64,000 nucleotides of DNA from Chloroflexota bacterium (GTDB lineage Bacteria; Chloroflexota; UBA6077; FW602-bin22; JAMCVK01): contig JAMCVK010000019.1 of NCBI GenBank assembly GCA_023475225.1, forward strand, positions 1 to 64,000, given 5' to 3'. How positions within the stretch are numbered: position 1 is the first letter of the stretch; each line of letters starts with the position of its first letter. The translations under genes and the position numbers were made by a program. The notes beneath the pieces were generated by a model, which searched no databases, was not told the origin of the DNA, and saw only the letters and a program-made list of their open reading frames with translations. Shown here piece by piece: positions 33,237-42,018 of the stretch.

Positions 33237-34868
33237 ATGGCTAAACAACTCATATTCGATGAGGAAGCGCGTCGCTCCCTGAAGAAGGGCATTGATATGA
33301 TGGCTGAGGCGGTAAAGACCACCCTTGGCCCGAAGGGGCGCAATGTAGCCCTGGACAAGAAGTTTGGGGCGCCAACAGTGACCCATGATGGGGTGACGGT
33401 GGCCAAGGAGATCGAGCTGAAGGACCCCTTCGAGAACATGGGGGCGCAGTTGTTGAAGGAGGCTGCCACCAAGACCAACGATGTGGCTGGTGATGGCACA
33501 ACCACGGCCACGGTGCTGGCCCAGTCCATCGTTACCGAGGGTTTGAAGAACGTGGCTGCGGGGGCCAACCCGATGCTGCTGAAGCGGGGGGTTGAGAAGG
33601 GAGTCCTCGCTGTGGTGGGGGAGATCCGGCGGATGGCCAAGCCGGTGGAGAGTCGGGATGATGTGGCCCACATTGCAGCTATCTCGGCCAACGATCAGGA
33701 GATTGGAGAGCTTATCGCCGAGGTGATGGACAAGGTAGGCAAGGATGGCGTGATCACCGTTGAGGAATCGAAGGGCTTGCGTTTCGAGACCGAGTACGTG
33801 GAGGGGATGCAGTTCGATCGGGGCTACATCTCCCCCTACTTCATCACCAATCCGGATCGGATGGAGACGGTGTTGGAGGAACCTTACATCCTGATCACAG
33901 ACAAGAAGATCACCGCCATCGCCGACATCCTGCCAGCACTGGAGCGGATGTTGCAGGTGACCAAGAACTTGATGATCATTGCCGAGGATGTGGATGGGGA
34001 GGCGTTGGCCACACTGGTAGTGAACAAATTGCGGGGGACACTGAACTGTCTGGCGGTGAAGGCCCCTGGTTTTGGGGATCGGCGTAAGGCCATGCTGGAA
34101 GATATCGCCATCCTGACGGGAGGTAAGGTGATCTCTGAGGAGATCGGGCGCAAGTTGGACAGCGCCACCGTCGCCGATCTAGGACAGGCGCGCCGCGTGG
34201 TGGCGAACAAAGATGAGACGACGGTCATCGAGGGGAAGGGCTCTGAAGAAGCGATCAAGGGACGTATCAAGCAGATCAAGGCCCAGATCGAGGAGACAAC
34301 CTCGGACTATGACAAGGAGAAGTTGCAGGAGCGCCTGGCCAAGTTGGCTGGTGGGGTGGCTGTGATCAAGGTTGGAGCAGGGACGGAGGTGGAGCTCAAG
34401 GAGAAGAAACACCGTGTGGAGGATGCCCTCTCGGCCACCAGGGCGGCGGTAGAGGAGGGAGTTGTCCCCGGTGGAGGCGTGGCCCTGCTCAATACCATCA
34501 CCTCCCTGGGTAGCGTGCAGATCAGTGGCGATGAGGCCACCGGTCTCAACATCCTGCGGCGGGCCCTGGAGGAGCCGATGCGCCAGATCGTGGAGAACGC
34601 CGGGCAGGATGGCTCCGTAGTAGTGGAGGCGGCGCGTCGTTTGCAGAAGGAACAGAAGAACCTGAACATCGGCTACGATGTCCTGGGCAACGAGTATGGG
34701 GATATGGTATCCAAGGGAATCATTGACCCGGCCAAGGTGACGCGCTCGGCCCTGGAGAATGCGGCCAGTATTGCGGCCATGATCCTCACCACAGAGGCTC
34801 TGGTCACCGATATTCCGGAGAAGGAGAAGGCACCGGGCATGCCCCCTGGTGGGATGCCAGAGTACTAG
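33237..34868 (+). CDS. groEL: Chaperonin GroEL
   Basis: ATP-driven folding chaperonin, 543 residues. [32 protein letters not shown] and the nucleotide loop [17 protein letters not shown] are near-identical to the family. The C-terminus carries the short Gly/Met-rich tail ending [18 protein letters not shown] precedes the ATG. It lies 70 bp after groES under the same CIRCE-controlled promoter and ends before a strong terminator. Confidence 0.98.
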   Translation: MAKQLIFDEEARRSLKKGIDMMAEAVKTTLGPKGRNVALDKKFGAPTVTHDGVTVAKEIELKDPFENMGAQLLKEAATKTNDVAGDGTTTATVLAQSIVTEGLKNVAAGANPMLLKRGVEKGVLAVVGEIRRMAKPVESRDDVAHIAAISANDQEIGELIAEVMDKVGKDGVITVEESKGLRFETEYVEGMQFDRGYISPYFITNPDRMETVLEEPYILITDKKITAIADILPALERMLQVTKNLMIIAEDVDGEALATLVVNKLRGTLNCLAVKAPGFGDRRKAMLEDIAILTGGKVISEEIGRKLDSATVADLGQARRVVANKDETTVIEGKGSEEAIKGRIKQIKAQIEETTSDYDKEKLQERLAKLAGGVAVIKVGAGTEVELKEKKHRVEDALSATRAAVEEGVVPGGGVALLNTITSLGSVQISGDEATGLNILRRALEEPMRQIVENAGQDGSVVVEAARRLQKEQKNLNIGYDVLGNEYGDMVSKGIIDPAKVTRSALENAASIAAMILTTEALVTDIPEKEKAPGMPPGGMPEY

Positions 34869-34882
34869 AAATATCTGACTCG

Positions 34883-34917
34883 AAAGCCCTCGTTCCCTGC
34901 CAACGGGGGCTTTTTTA
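34883..34917 (+). terminator. Intrinsic terminator of groES-groEL
   Basis: AAAGCCCTCGTT (34883-34894) pairs with AACGGGGGCTTT (34902-34913, one T-G) and runs into a T-tract. Confidence 0.9.
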
Positions 34918-34947
34918 TTAGATTGAAAATGCCCTCATCCCCCCTTA

Positions 34948-34980
34948 CCCCCCTTCTCCCGCTCCGCGGGAGAAGGGGGG
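34948..34980. repeat. Palindromic repeat, family B
   Basis: Arms 34948-34962 and 34966-34980 are exact 15-bp reverse complements around TCC. It is followed by decayed module C (AGGCTAGGGCTG ... CTCCTTGACCTCCCC). It sits in the 250-bp gap between groEL and the sigma factor gene, which holds no other feature. Confidence 0.8.
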
Positions 34981-35121
34981 AATAGAGGCTAGGGCTGTGC
35001 TCTCCTTGACCTCCCCCGCTGTTTATCAGTCTCTAAGAGCCCCTATTTTTGACGATGCATCTTCAGCTATGCTAACATTTCTTATCTGGCCGTATCCTCT
35101 CACCTCTTTCGGTGTTCTCTA

Positions 35122-35727
35122 ATGAGAGGCACTTTAACAGGACTGGCCAGGGAAAGGACGTTTCCCGTGACGCTCTCTGAGCCGGATGAGATTCTGGTGG
35201 AACGAGCCAAACAGGATATAACCGTTTTTGGGCTCCTCTACCAACGACATCTGCACCGCATCTACAATTATGTTTTCTACCGAACAGGCAATGTAAATGA
35301 CGCTGAGGATCTTACGGCGAAGACGTTCTTTCAGGCATTGAGTCATCTGGGAGGCTACCAGGTCAGGAATGTTCCTTTCTCTGCCTGGCTCTTCCGTATC
35401 GCCCACAATTTGGTGGCCAACTGGCATCGTGACCGCCACCGTCATCAGACAGTGCCCCTGGAGGAGATGGGCCGACCGGGGAGGGTCGCTGAAGAGACGT
35501 CCACCTTAGAGGAACAGGAGCAACGTCTGGCCATACGGGCGGCCATGGCCAAACTGCCGCTTGAGCACCAGCAGCTGCTGATCCTCAAGTTCGCCGAGAG
35601 AATGAGCAATGCTGAAATCGCCACCACTATGGGCCGCAGCGAAGGGGCAGTGAAGGCCATGCTGCATCGTACGCTTTTGTCCCTTAGAAAGGAGCTCTCC
35701 CGTCATGAAAAAGATAAGATACGCTAA
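35122..35727 (+). CDS. ECF-family RNA polymerase sigma factor
   Basis: Alternative sigma factor with sigma region 2 (FGLLYQRHLHRIYNYVFYRTGNVNDAEDLTAKTFFQAL, and WLFRIAHNLVANWHRDRHR for -10 recognition) and region 4 (LPLEHQQLLILKFAERMSNAEIATTMGRSEGAVKAMLHRTLLSLRK). Region 3 is absent, as in ECF factors. ATG at 35122 gives 201 residues; GTG at 35167, with GGAAAGGAC seven bases before it, gives a shorter product starting at the conserved domain and may be the real start. The next gene probably encodes its anti-sigma factor. Confidence 0.92.
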   Translation: MRGTLTGLARERTFPVTLSEPDEILVERAKQDITVFGLLYQRHLHRIYNYVFYRTGNVNDAEDLTAKTFFQALSHLGGYQVRNVPFSAWLFRIAHNLVANWHRDRHRHQTVPLEEMGRPGRVAEETSTLEEQEQRLAIRAAMAKLPLEHQQLLILKFAERMSNAEIATTMGRSEGAVKAMLHRTLLSLRKELSRHEKDKIR

Positions 35728-35817
35728 CAATGGGGTCAGGTCACCAAACAGGAAGATGCCCTTCCTAAAGCCTCAGGGTAGATATGCTGAGGATCATACC
35801 GAAACGAGGGGGTAACG

Positions 35818-36195
35818 ATGAATCAAAATAAATTGGCTGAAGCACTAGCCCAATACATAGATGATCTACTGGATATCAAGAAGAGCAAGGTGGCCCCATC
35901 GCCATTGCTACCCCCTGACCTGCAACGTGCCCTCGGGCCACTCTTCGATCTGGCCAGATACCTTCGGCGTGCCCTCGCTCCCGTAGAACCAGCCGATGCT
36001 TTTGTCCAAGACCTCGCTACCCAGCTGCTGGCGGCGCGGCCCGAAACGAGCCGGACGAAGACGCTCGTCCGAAGCGGCTGGCTGAGCCGAGGCCTGCTCA
36101 TCCGGACGGTGGCTGTGTGTTCCCTCGTGTCCGCCGCAGCCATCGTGGCTATAGTTCGCGCCCGCTCTAACCCTCAATCCAAGTCGGCTGCTTAA
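35818..36195 (+). CDS. Probable membrane-bound anti-sigma factor
   Basis: 125-residue protein with a helical N-terminal region (ALAQYIDDLLDIKKSK, then DLQRALGPLFDLARYLRRAL) and one C-terminal membrane helix (about 94-112). Size, topology and position 90 bp after an ECF sigma gene fit an anti-sigma factor. It lacks the HxxxCxxC zinc motif of ZAS anti-sigma factors, so it would belong to a different class. AGGGGGTAACG precedes the ATG. The end overlaps the convergent dgkA by 4 bp. Confidence 0.65.
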   Translation: MNQNKLAEALAQYIDDLLDIKKSKVAPSPLLPPDLQRALGPLFDLARYLRRALAPVEPADAFVQDLATQLLAARPETSRTKTLVRSGWLSRGLLIRTVAVCSLVSAAAIVAIVRARSNPQSKSAA

Positions 36196-36563
36196 GGCGT
36201 CGTCAGCAACCGCTGGATGTTAGAGCCAAAAATAATGATGCCCACCAGCGTGGCCATAACAGCTGTCACCAACACCGCCCCGGCACTAACGTCCTTAGCC
36301 ACTTTAGCCAGGGGATGATACTCGGGTATATTGAGATCCACCAGGGCCTCGATGGCGGTGTTGAACAATTCACTGACGAATACCAGGGCGATAACCACGC
36401 AGATGAGAGCGATCTCCCCCAGGCTAAGCCTCAGCAACAGGGCTGCCAGGAGGACCACTACGGCCGCTAGGAGATGAATCCGGGCATTGGGCTGCGTTTG
36501 GAGAAGGTGCCATAAGCCGGCAAAGGCTGCTCGAAAACTATCCACCAGGTTTCGACTTTTCAT
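36192..36563 (-). CDS. dgkA: Undecaprenol/diacylglycerol kinase (DgkA family)
   Basis: Small integral-membrane lipid kinase. Three helices (about 30-47, 50-70 and 93-112) and the active-site pattern SELFNTAIEALVD ... HPLAKVAKDVSAGAVLV define the family. In Gram-positive-type bacteria it phosphorylates undecaprenol for wall synthesis. The N-terminal helix (FRAAFAGLWHLLQTQPNARIH) is amphipathic as expected. Its ATG overlaps the ybeY stop by 4 bp, and the ybeY-dgkA order is common. Confidence 0.95.
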   Translation of the reverse strand: MKSRNLVDSFRAAFAGLWHLLQTQPNARIHLLAAVVVLLAALLLRLSLGEIALICVVIALVFVSELFNTAIEALVDLNIPEYHPLAKVAKDVSAGAVLVTAVMATLVGIIIFGSNIQRLLTTP

Positions 36564-37015
36564 CGAGGCAGGTCCCTCAGGGATGTCTCCTCCTTGGCCC
36601 GCATCTGCGCTTGCTCCTGTCCCTCCTCATGATCATAGCCTAGTAGATGAAGCAGTCCATGAACGGCCAGATAGCTCAATTCCCGATCCAGGGAATGGCC
36701 ATAGTCTGCTGCTTGCTCTGCGGCCCGTGGAAAGGAGACGACCACATCCCCCAGATGTAGAACGCCATCAGGAGGCTCGACAAAATCGGCTGTGCTTTGT
36801 TTCAGAGGGAAGGCTAATACATCGGTCGGACGGTTCACCCCTCGATAGGTAGCATTCAGGCGTTGAATCTCTTCATCATCGGTGATAACAACACTGACCT
36901 CAGATTTACCCTCCAGTCCTTCGTCAGCCAGGGCCCTCTTTATAACGCTGGAAAGCATAACCCGGTCAACCTGAGGCACAAAGCGGGGATCAATCCGAAA
37001 GTTGATTTTTACCAT
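36560..37015 (-). CDS. ybeY: Endoribonuclease YbeY (rRNA maturation)
   Basis: Metal-dependent RNase for 16S rRNA 3' processing and ribosome quality control. The zinc site HGLLHLLGYDH (H119, H123, H129) is intact; RGVNRPTDVLAFPL is the other conserved stretch. ATG at 37015 gives a 151-residue protein that starts like its family (MVKINFRID). GTG codons at 37033 and 37042 overlap or abut the pgpH stop and could serve by coupling, adding six or nine residues. Confidence 0.94.
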   Translation of the reverse strand: MVKINFRIDPRFVPQVDRVMLSSVIKRALADEGLEGKSEVSVVITDDEEIQRLNATYRGVNRPTDVLAFPLKQSTADFVEPPDGVLHLGDVVVSFPRAAEQAADYGHSLDRELSYLAVHGLLHLLGYDHEEGQEQAQMRAKEETSLRDLPR

Positions 37016-37034
37016 CAGACAGCGCTTAGCCACT

Positions 37035-39155
37035 CTATTCACCTAGCACCCTATCCAAGACCGGCTCGGCCGCTGCATCTGCCATAGGCCTGGTCATCTG
37101 TGGATACTCGATGCGGGGATGATAGATGCCTTGCAAGATGCTACTGAAGGCACGCCTGATGCGATCCAGATCACGCAGACTCAGGTCGCATTCATCGAGT
37201 TGTCCCTCGGCCAGACGCTCGCTGATGACCTTCCGAATCAACTGATCGATGTGTTCTGGTGAGTGGTCACTACTGCAACGTGTAATCGCCTCGACGCTAT
37301 CAGCCAGCATAACGATCGCTGCCTCCTTGCTTTGCGGACGTGGGCCCGGGTAGCGGAATTCCTCCTCATCCGGAGGCTCGCCAGCGGCGCCGACTGTGGC
37401 CCGATGGAAAAAATAGGTGATAAGACCGTTCCCATGATGCTGAGCGATGATATCCCGCACCTTGCTGGGCAAGCCATGCTTCCGGGCTAGTTCCAATCCC
37501 TCCTGCACGTGGCTGGCGATGATTTGAGCGCTTGTCTTGGGATCAAGCTGGTCATGGACATTCTGCCCCTCAATCTGGTTATCAACAAAGAAATAGGGAC
37601 GAACAACCTTACCTATATCGTGGTAGTAGGCTCCCACCCTGGCCAGGAGAGCATCAGCCCCAACCGCCTGGGCAGCCCTCTCGGACAAATTGGCGACAAG
37701 GACACTGTGATGATAGGTACCAGGCGCGTCCAATAACAGGCGACGGAAGAGGGGTTGATTAGGATGGGCCAGTTCCAGCAGGCCAAGCGTCGTCGTTATG
37801 CCGAAGATGTGTCCCAAGAGTGAGAAGGTACCCAAGGCGAGAGCGGCGGAGAGGGCCCCGTTGACCAGGGCAATGAAGGCCAACATTGCTACCCGCTGGG
37901 GTTCCAGATCACCGCTGAACAGGCGGAAACCTATGATAACCAGGAAGTTGGCCACGGCCACGGCCGCTCCGGCGACGAAAATGGTATTAAGACGCTCGAT
38001 GCGCCGCACCCCAAGTAAGCCCACCAGCCCGCCTACCAGGGAGAGCGTGGTCAGCTCAAGTGAGGCGTTGGCTATTAGACCCAGGCAAAGAGCCACAATG
38101 ATGGCCGCTAGGACAGCCAACTGTGTATCCAAGAGGGCAGCTACCAGCATCGGCACCACCGCTGCTGGAAAGATATAGGCGAAGATGTCACGTCCCGGGA
38201 TGGTCAATTTGGCGGCCAGAACGGCTACCACGATAATAAAACCAAGAAGGAGTAAGCGTCGCGGGTTGGCCACCAGATTACTCTGAAACAGGTAAAGGTA
38301 GCTGGCCAGGATAAGAACCAACATGCCCGTGACCAGGGATACACCGATGATATCCGGCCATTTCAGCTGCGGGTTGCGCAACCCCACCACCTCCAACTTT
38401 TCCAGATCAGTGGCCTTGACTATGTCTCCATCACGGAGGATCGTTTCCCCCTTCTCTATCGTATAGCGAACTGGTTGAACGCTGTCACGAGCCTCCCGCT
38501 TGGACTTCTCTGTTGCCTCCGGGTCATAGGCGTAGTTCTCCTTGATAAAGGATTGCGCCAGTTGCATGATGACTGCTGTCTGTCTCTCATCCAGGTCAGC
38601 ACTGACCAGGTTGCCGACCCCATTCTTGACTTCGGCCAACTGATCACTGCTGATCCTGCTCCTCATCACAATGCCGAGGATGCGGACGGTTTCGTTAACG
38701 ACCGCCCGCCAGCTGGGTTCATCAAAGGAAAGGATGTACGAGACGATATGGGGGGGCAGGCTCAGTGCGGGAATCCTTTTAATAGACTCCCGCTTCTGCT
38801 CTGTCGTTGTTGGGTCCTGCCTGATCTCGGTGATGCGGCGGGTCACCTCGATGGCCTTTTCGCGCTGCTGAGTTACGACATTGGGATCAAAGGTATAGAC
38901 CGGCCCCACCGCCGCCACCGCCCGTTCTCGCTCCTCCCTGGTCTTAACCTGGCTGATATAGGAGACCTTTTGGGGTGACTTAATGTTATAGACGGAGACG
39001 TCCCCCTCATTTAAGTCATAACGACTGGGCAAGAACTGGAAGGTGAGGATAAGCACCAGAGAAGAGAAGAGGATGAGCGCAAAAAGGGTCAGGCCAGCCA
39101 GCCGCCGCCAATCCTCCCTATTCAAAATGGGCCATCGCTTTTCCTGGTCAATCAC
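37035..39155 (-). CDS. PgpH-type 7TM-HD c-di-AMP phosphodiesterase
   Basis: Integral-membrane cyclic-di-AMP hydrolase. One N-terminal membrane helix (about 18-40) is followed by a long extracytoplasmic 7TMR-HDED domain (about 45-265). A seven-helix bundle (about 270-480) and a cytoplasmic HDIG-type domain come next, with HHSVLVANLSERA and YYHDIGKVVRPYFF near residue 511, and IIAQHHG. All metal ligands are visible. The gene order pgpH-ybeY-dgkA is conserved in many bacteria. It starts with GTG preceded by GGTGGAA. Confidence 0.93.
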   Translation of the reverse strand: MIDQEKRWPILNREDWRRLAGLTLFALILFSSLVLILTFQFLPSRYDLNEGDVSVYNIKSPQKVSYISQVKTREERERAVAAVGPVYTFDPNVVTQQREKAIEVTRRITEIRQDPTTTEQKRESIKRIPALSLPPHIVSYILSFDEPSWRAVVNETVRILGIVMRSRISSDQLAEVKNGVGNLVSADLDERQTAVIMQLAQSFIKENYAYDPEATEKSKREARDSVQPVRYTIEKGETILRDGDIVKATDLEKLEVVGLRNPQLKWPDIIGVSLVTGMLVLILASYLYLFQSNLVANPRRLLLLGFIIVVAVLAAKLTIPGRDIFAYIFPAAVVPMLVAALLDTQLAVLAAIIVALCLGLIANASLELTTLSLVGGLVGLLGVRRIERLNTIFVAGAAVAVANFLVIIGFRLFSGDLEPQRVAMLAFIALVNGALSAALALGTFSLLGHIFGITTTLGLLELAHPNQPLFRRLLLDAPGTYHHSVLVANLSERAAQAVGADALLARVGAYYHDIGKVVRPYFFVDNQIEGQNVHDQLDPKTSAQIIASHVQEGLELARKHGLPSKVRDIIAQHHGNGLITYFFHRATVGAAGEPPDEEEFRYPGPRPQSKEAAIVMLADSVEAITRCSSDHSPEHIDQLIRKVISERLAEGQLDECDLSLRDLDRIRRAFSSILQGIYHPRIEYPQMTRPMADAAAEPVLDRVLGE

Positions 39156-39175
39156 TGTTCCACCAAGGGCTGGGG

Positions 39176-39625
39176 TTACGTCTTGGTCAGAAGCTGACGC
39201 ACGATCTGGTTCGCCAGGCGTCCATCAGCCCGCCCCTTGATTGCAGCCATCAATTTGGGCATCACTCGACCGATATCGCTGAGCCCTTTCGCCCCAACCT
39301 CAGCAATGATGCTGCGGGCCAGGGCTTCGATCTCCTCTGTTGCCATCTGTGGAGGAAGATAACCCTCCAGTATCTCTAGCTCCGCCTGCTCCTTAGCTAC
39401 CAGATCCGACCGTTTGGCTTTGTCGAACTCGGTGATAGATTCGTGTCGCTGCTTGATCTCTTTACTGATAAGGCGCAGGACATCATCATCGTCAAGGGGG
39501 CGTCCCTGCTCGATCTCCGCATTCTTGATGGCTGCCCTCGCCAGACGGATAACAGAACGACGCCGCTCATCACCACGTCGCACAGCCTCCTTCAGGTCCT
39601 CCATCAGCCGTTCTTGAAGATCCAC
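39176..39625 (-). CDS. GatB/YqeY domain protein
   Basis: 149-residue stand-alone YqeY domain, related to the tRNA-binding tail of GatB. The pattern LKEAVRRGDERRRSVIRLARAAIKNAEIEQGRPLDDDDVLRLI and YLPPQMATEEIEALARSII is typical. Proposed to act with tRNA or in transamidation; not experimentally settled. Starts with GTG. It sits between rpsU and pgpH, an arrangement seen in many bacteria. Confidence 0.93.
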   Translation of the reverse strand: MDLQERLMEDLKEAVRRGDERRRSVIRLARAAIKNAEIEQGRPLDDDDVLRLISKEIKQRHESITEFDKAKRSDLVAKEQAELEILEGYLPPQMATEEIEALARSIIAEVGAKGLSDIGRVMPKLMAAIKGRADGRLANQIVRQLLTKT

Positions 39626-39731
39626 TTGCTTCTATCCTCTAAACTGACGCTCCTTGTGACGCCTTTGCTACATAGACGTCTACCAAGGAGCGTCTCTACC
39701 GTACCTATTTGGATCGATTTTCTTTGACCGT

Positions 39732-39917
39732 TCAATGATTGAGGCTGCCACTCTTCCGTCTCTTGGCGGCCTCCTTTTTCTTTCGCCTGACACTGGGCTT
39801 CTCATAGTGTTGCCGCCGCCGGGCTTCAGCAAGGATTCCCTCCTGCTGTACTTTCTTATTGAAACGTCGCAAGGCGTTCTCAAAAGTCTCGTTTTCGCCT
39901 ATGATGACCTCCGTCAC
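39732..39917 (-). CDS. rpsU: 30S ribosomal protein S21
   Basis: 61-residue basic ribosomal protein needed for initiation. [51 protein letters not shown] is clearly S21. GTG start with GGGAGGGA upstream. First gene of the rpsU-yqeY-pgpH-ybeY-dgkA run; about 100 nt of leader separates it from the promoter. Confidence 0.97.
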   Translation of the reverse strand: MTEVIIGENETFENALRRFNKKVQQEGILAEARRRQHYEKPSVRRKKKEAAKRRKSGSLNH

Positions 39918-40021
39918 ATGTTTCCCTCCCTTCTTCCCAGTTGCTAGCCATTAGAGAAGGGGCAATCGCCTAACCACCCTTATAACATCATTTCTTGGCT
40001 ATAACTGTTATTTTCGGGTCA

Positions 40022-40051
40022 ATTATACTGCCGAGGGCCAGGGGGTGTCAA
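40022..40051 (-). promoter_or_regulatory. Consensus promoter of the rpsU operon
   Basis: TTGACA (40046-40051) and TATAAT (40022-40027) on the minus strand, both perfect, 18 bp apart. Predicted start near 40015. Confidence 0.8.
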
Positions 40052-40150
40052 TGTTTTTGCTGAGGCCAGATCCTGTCCCGCCAGCTTGCTTCCTTGATTA
40101 ATTGATTGAGATCTGCTATACTATCCTTACCCGGGGAGGGGATGAATACT

Positions 40151-40447
40151 ATGGCAAGAGGACTAAGACCAATCGATATTAGCAACGTACCCGAACTATT
40201 GCGCATTGTCGAGGAGGTACGAAGAACCGACGAGGCCCGCGTCCTTAGACGAGATGATGAGGACCTGGCTATTTTGATGCCAGCCAAACCTGGTTCCAAG
40301 CATAAGCCAAAGCCGATCAAAACAAGGGCGGACTATGAAGCTTTCTGTTCGGCCTTCGGAGGTTGGAAAGGTATTGTGGATGCCGATACCCTGAAGAGGG
40401 ACTTGGCTTCCGCACGCGGCTCCGATCGACCCCCGGTTAGGCTATGA
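40151..40447 (+). CDS. Probable antitoxin of a VapBC-like pair
   Basis: 98-residue protein, MARGLRPIDISNVPELLRIVEEVRRTDEARVLRRDDEDLAILMPA, with the look of small Phd/VapB-like antitoxins that pair with PIN toxins; the C-terminal half is basic and disordered. Its stop overlaps the PIN start by 4 bp (ATGA), the typical toxin-antitoxin order. ATG at 40151 has GGGGAGGGG at good distance; ATG 40142 is too close to it. The specific family is not certain. Confidence 0.7.
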   Translation: MARGLRPIDISNVPELLRIVEEVRRTDEARVLRRDDEDLAILMPAKPGSKHKPKPIKTRADYEAFCSAFGGWKGIVDADTLKRDLASARGSDRPPVRL

Positions 40448-40852
40448 GCTATCTCGTTGATACGGATTGGGTTGTTGACTATCTCACAGGACAGAAAGCA
40501 GCTGATGATCTTTTTACAAAGCTCTTGCCAAGCGGTATCGCTATTAGCATCGTCTCCTTCAGCGAAATTTACGAAGGCATCTATGGCAGTCACGATCCCA
40601 ATCTTGCTGAAGCCGCTTTTCGCGCTTTCTTAAGACAGGTTACTGTGCTTGGGATAAGCTGTGGCCAAACGGAATGGCCAAATCCGCGGGGAACCACGCC
40701 GTCAACGTCGTCAGATCACACAGCGGGCTTTTGATCTTCTTATCGCCGCCACTGCCCTGGAACACGACCTGACCCTGGTTACCCACAACTTCGACGATTA
40801 CTCCGATATTCCCAACCTCAAGCTTTACAAAGAAGACAAGGCTGCTAACTAA
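40444..40852 (+). pseudogene. PIN-domain (VapC-like) toxin, frameshifted
   Basis: The first frame (40444-40660) encodes MSYLVDTDWVVDYLTG and ISIVSFSEIYEGIYG, giving the first PIN aspartate and the glutamate. The domain continues one base out of phase from about 40661: [35 protein letters not shown], with the remaining acidic residues and end. One extra base between about 40652 and 40664 explains the break. Unless it is a sequencing error the toxin RNase is dead, while the antitoxin gene is intact. Confidence 0.85.
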
Positions 40853-41195
40853 GGCGCTAAACAACGTGAGGCGATATGATCAGCGGGCGAAGATAAAGGG
40901 TGTGCTCGTACAGGAAAGGAAAGGGCAGCAAGGCAGTCGGCACCCTGGCGGTTTTGAGATCCTACCATCTGCAATAGCTGGCGTGCTCTTTGCCCATATT
41001 GTTTATAATTAAGTGTTGTGCCTCAACCTCACGCCGATGATCACACTCCTGCGCATCTTACCGGGAAACGCTAAGGATAATATCATCTACTGATTTGCTC
41101 AATGTCCAGGTCAGCGAACAACGACTGCTGCACTATCCATCCGGATAGATTACATTGTCCTCGCACTAATCAGGCAACCATCCAAAGAGGATTTT
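40853..41195. other. Intergenic, no feature recognised
   Basis: 343 bp between the broken VapC gene and the end of the SDR gene. Open frames are short and lack ribosome sites. No hairpin with a T-tract was seen to end the sugar operon. Confidence 0.6.
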
Positions 41196-41930
41196 TCACT
41201 GGTGACCTTCCTCGACCATGGGGTAAACAATTATCTCGGTCACGCGGGAGTTCTTGGGCTGGGTTACGGCAAACAGCACTGCATCTGCTATAGTTTCCGG
41301 CTTTAACCGATCCAGACCTGCTACCTGCTCCTTCTCTAGGCCGGTTCCGATGGCCCAATCAGTGTCCACTCCTGCCGGACAGATTGCACATACTTTAATG
41401 TTATGCTCCCTGAGCTCCAAGTCTAGTGAGCGTGAGAAACCGATGACGGCAAACTTTGACGCACAATACACACTTGCCCGAGCGAATCCTTTTAACCCAC
41501 TGATTGAAGCGATATTCACGATATAACCATTGTGTTGGGCAATCATTGATTTGACTACGGCACGTGAGAACAGAAAAGTACCCTTCATATGGGTGTCCAT
41601 AGTTAGGTCATAGTCCTTTGTGGACAAATCCCCTAACAAGGCGAGAATACCTATCCCTGCGTTATTGACGAGAATATCTACTTTCCCGAATTCTCTAAGT
41701 GTTTCGGACACAACTCGTTCCACATCGGCTTCGACAGTTACATCGCCGGGAATCGGCATTGCCATGCCCCCAAAGCTTCTGATTTGTTCCATCAGCTCGT
41801 CCAACTTGGACTTCGTTCGGGCCATGCAAACTACGGCAGCCCCTTCCCGAGCTAAGGAAAGCGAAATTGCACGACCTATTCCCTTGCTTGCGCCGGTTAC
41901 GATTGCAACTTGGTCTTGTAGCTTCATCAT
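41196..41930 (-). CDS. Short-chain dehydrogenase/reductase, possible polyol dehydrogenase
   Basis: Classical SDR of 244 residues. TGASKGIG binds NAD(P), NNAG stabilises the sheet, and the catalytic triad is Ser in NIASISG with YCASK (Tyr-x3-Lys). It ends the sugar ABC operon that begins with a xylulokinase-like gene, so oxidation of a pentitol to a ketopentose for that kinase is a reasonable guess. ATG at 41930 follows AAAGGAA; the frame extends 57 codons upstream into the intergenic and SBP region, but that part is low-complexity and not SDR-like. Confidence 0.9.
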   Translation of the reverse strand: MMKLQDQVAIVTGASKGIGRAISLSLAREGAAVVCMARTKSKLDELMEQIRSFGGMAMPIPGDVTVEADVERVVSETLREFGKVDILVNNAGIGILALLGDLSTKDYDLTMDTHMKGTFLFSRAVVKSMIAQHNGYIVNIASISGLKGFARASVYCASKFAVIGFSRSLDLELREHNIKVCAICPAGVDTDWAIGTGLEKEQVAGLDRLKPETIADAVLFAVTQPKNSRVTEIIVYPMVEEGHQ

Positions 41931-42018
41931 TCGATTCGTTCCTTTCGGAAGAGTTATTGCGCGTGTCAAGGTCGAGGGAGGGGGGCGAAGCCTCCCTCCC
42001 TCTAGCAAAGGCGGAGAC

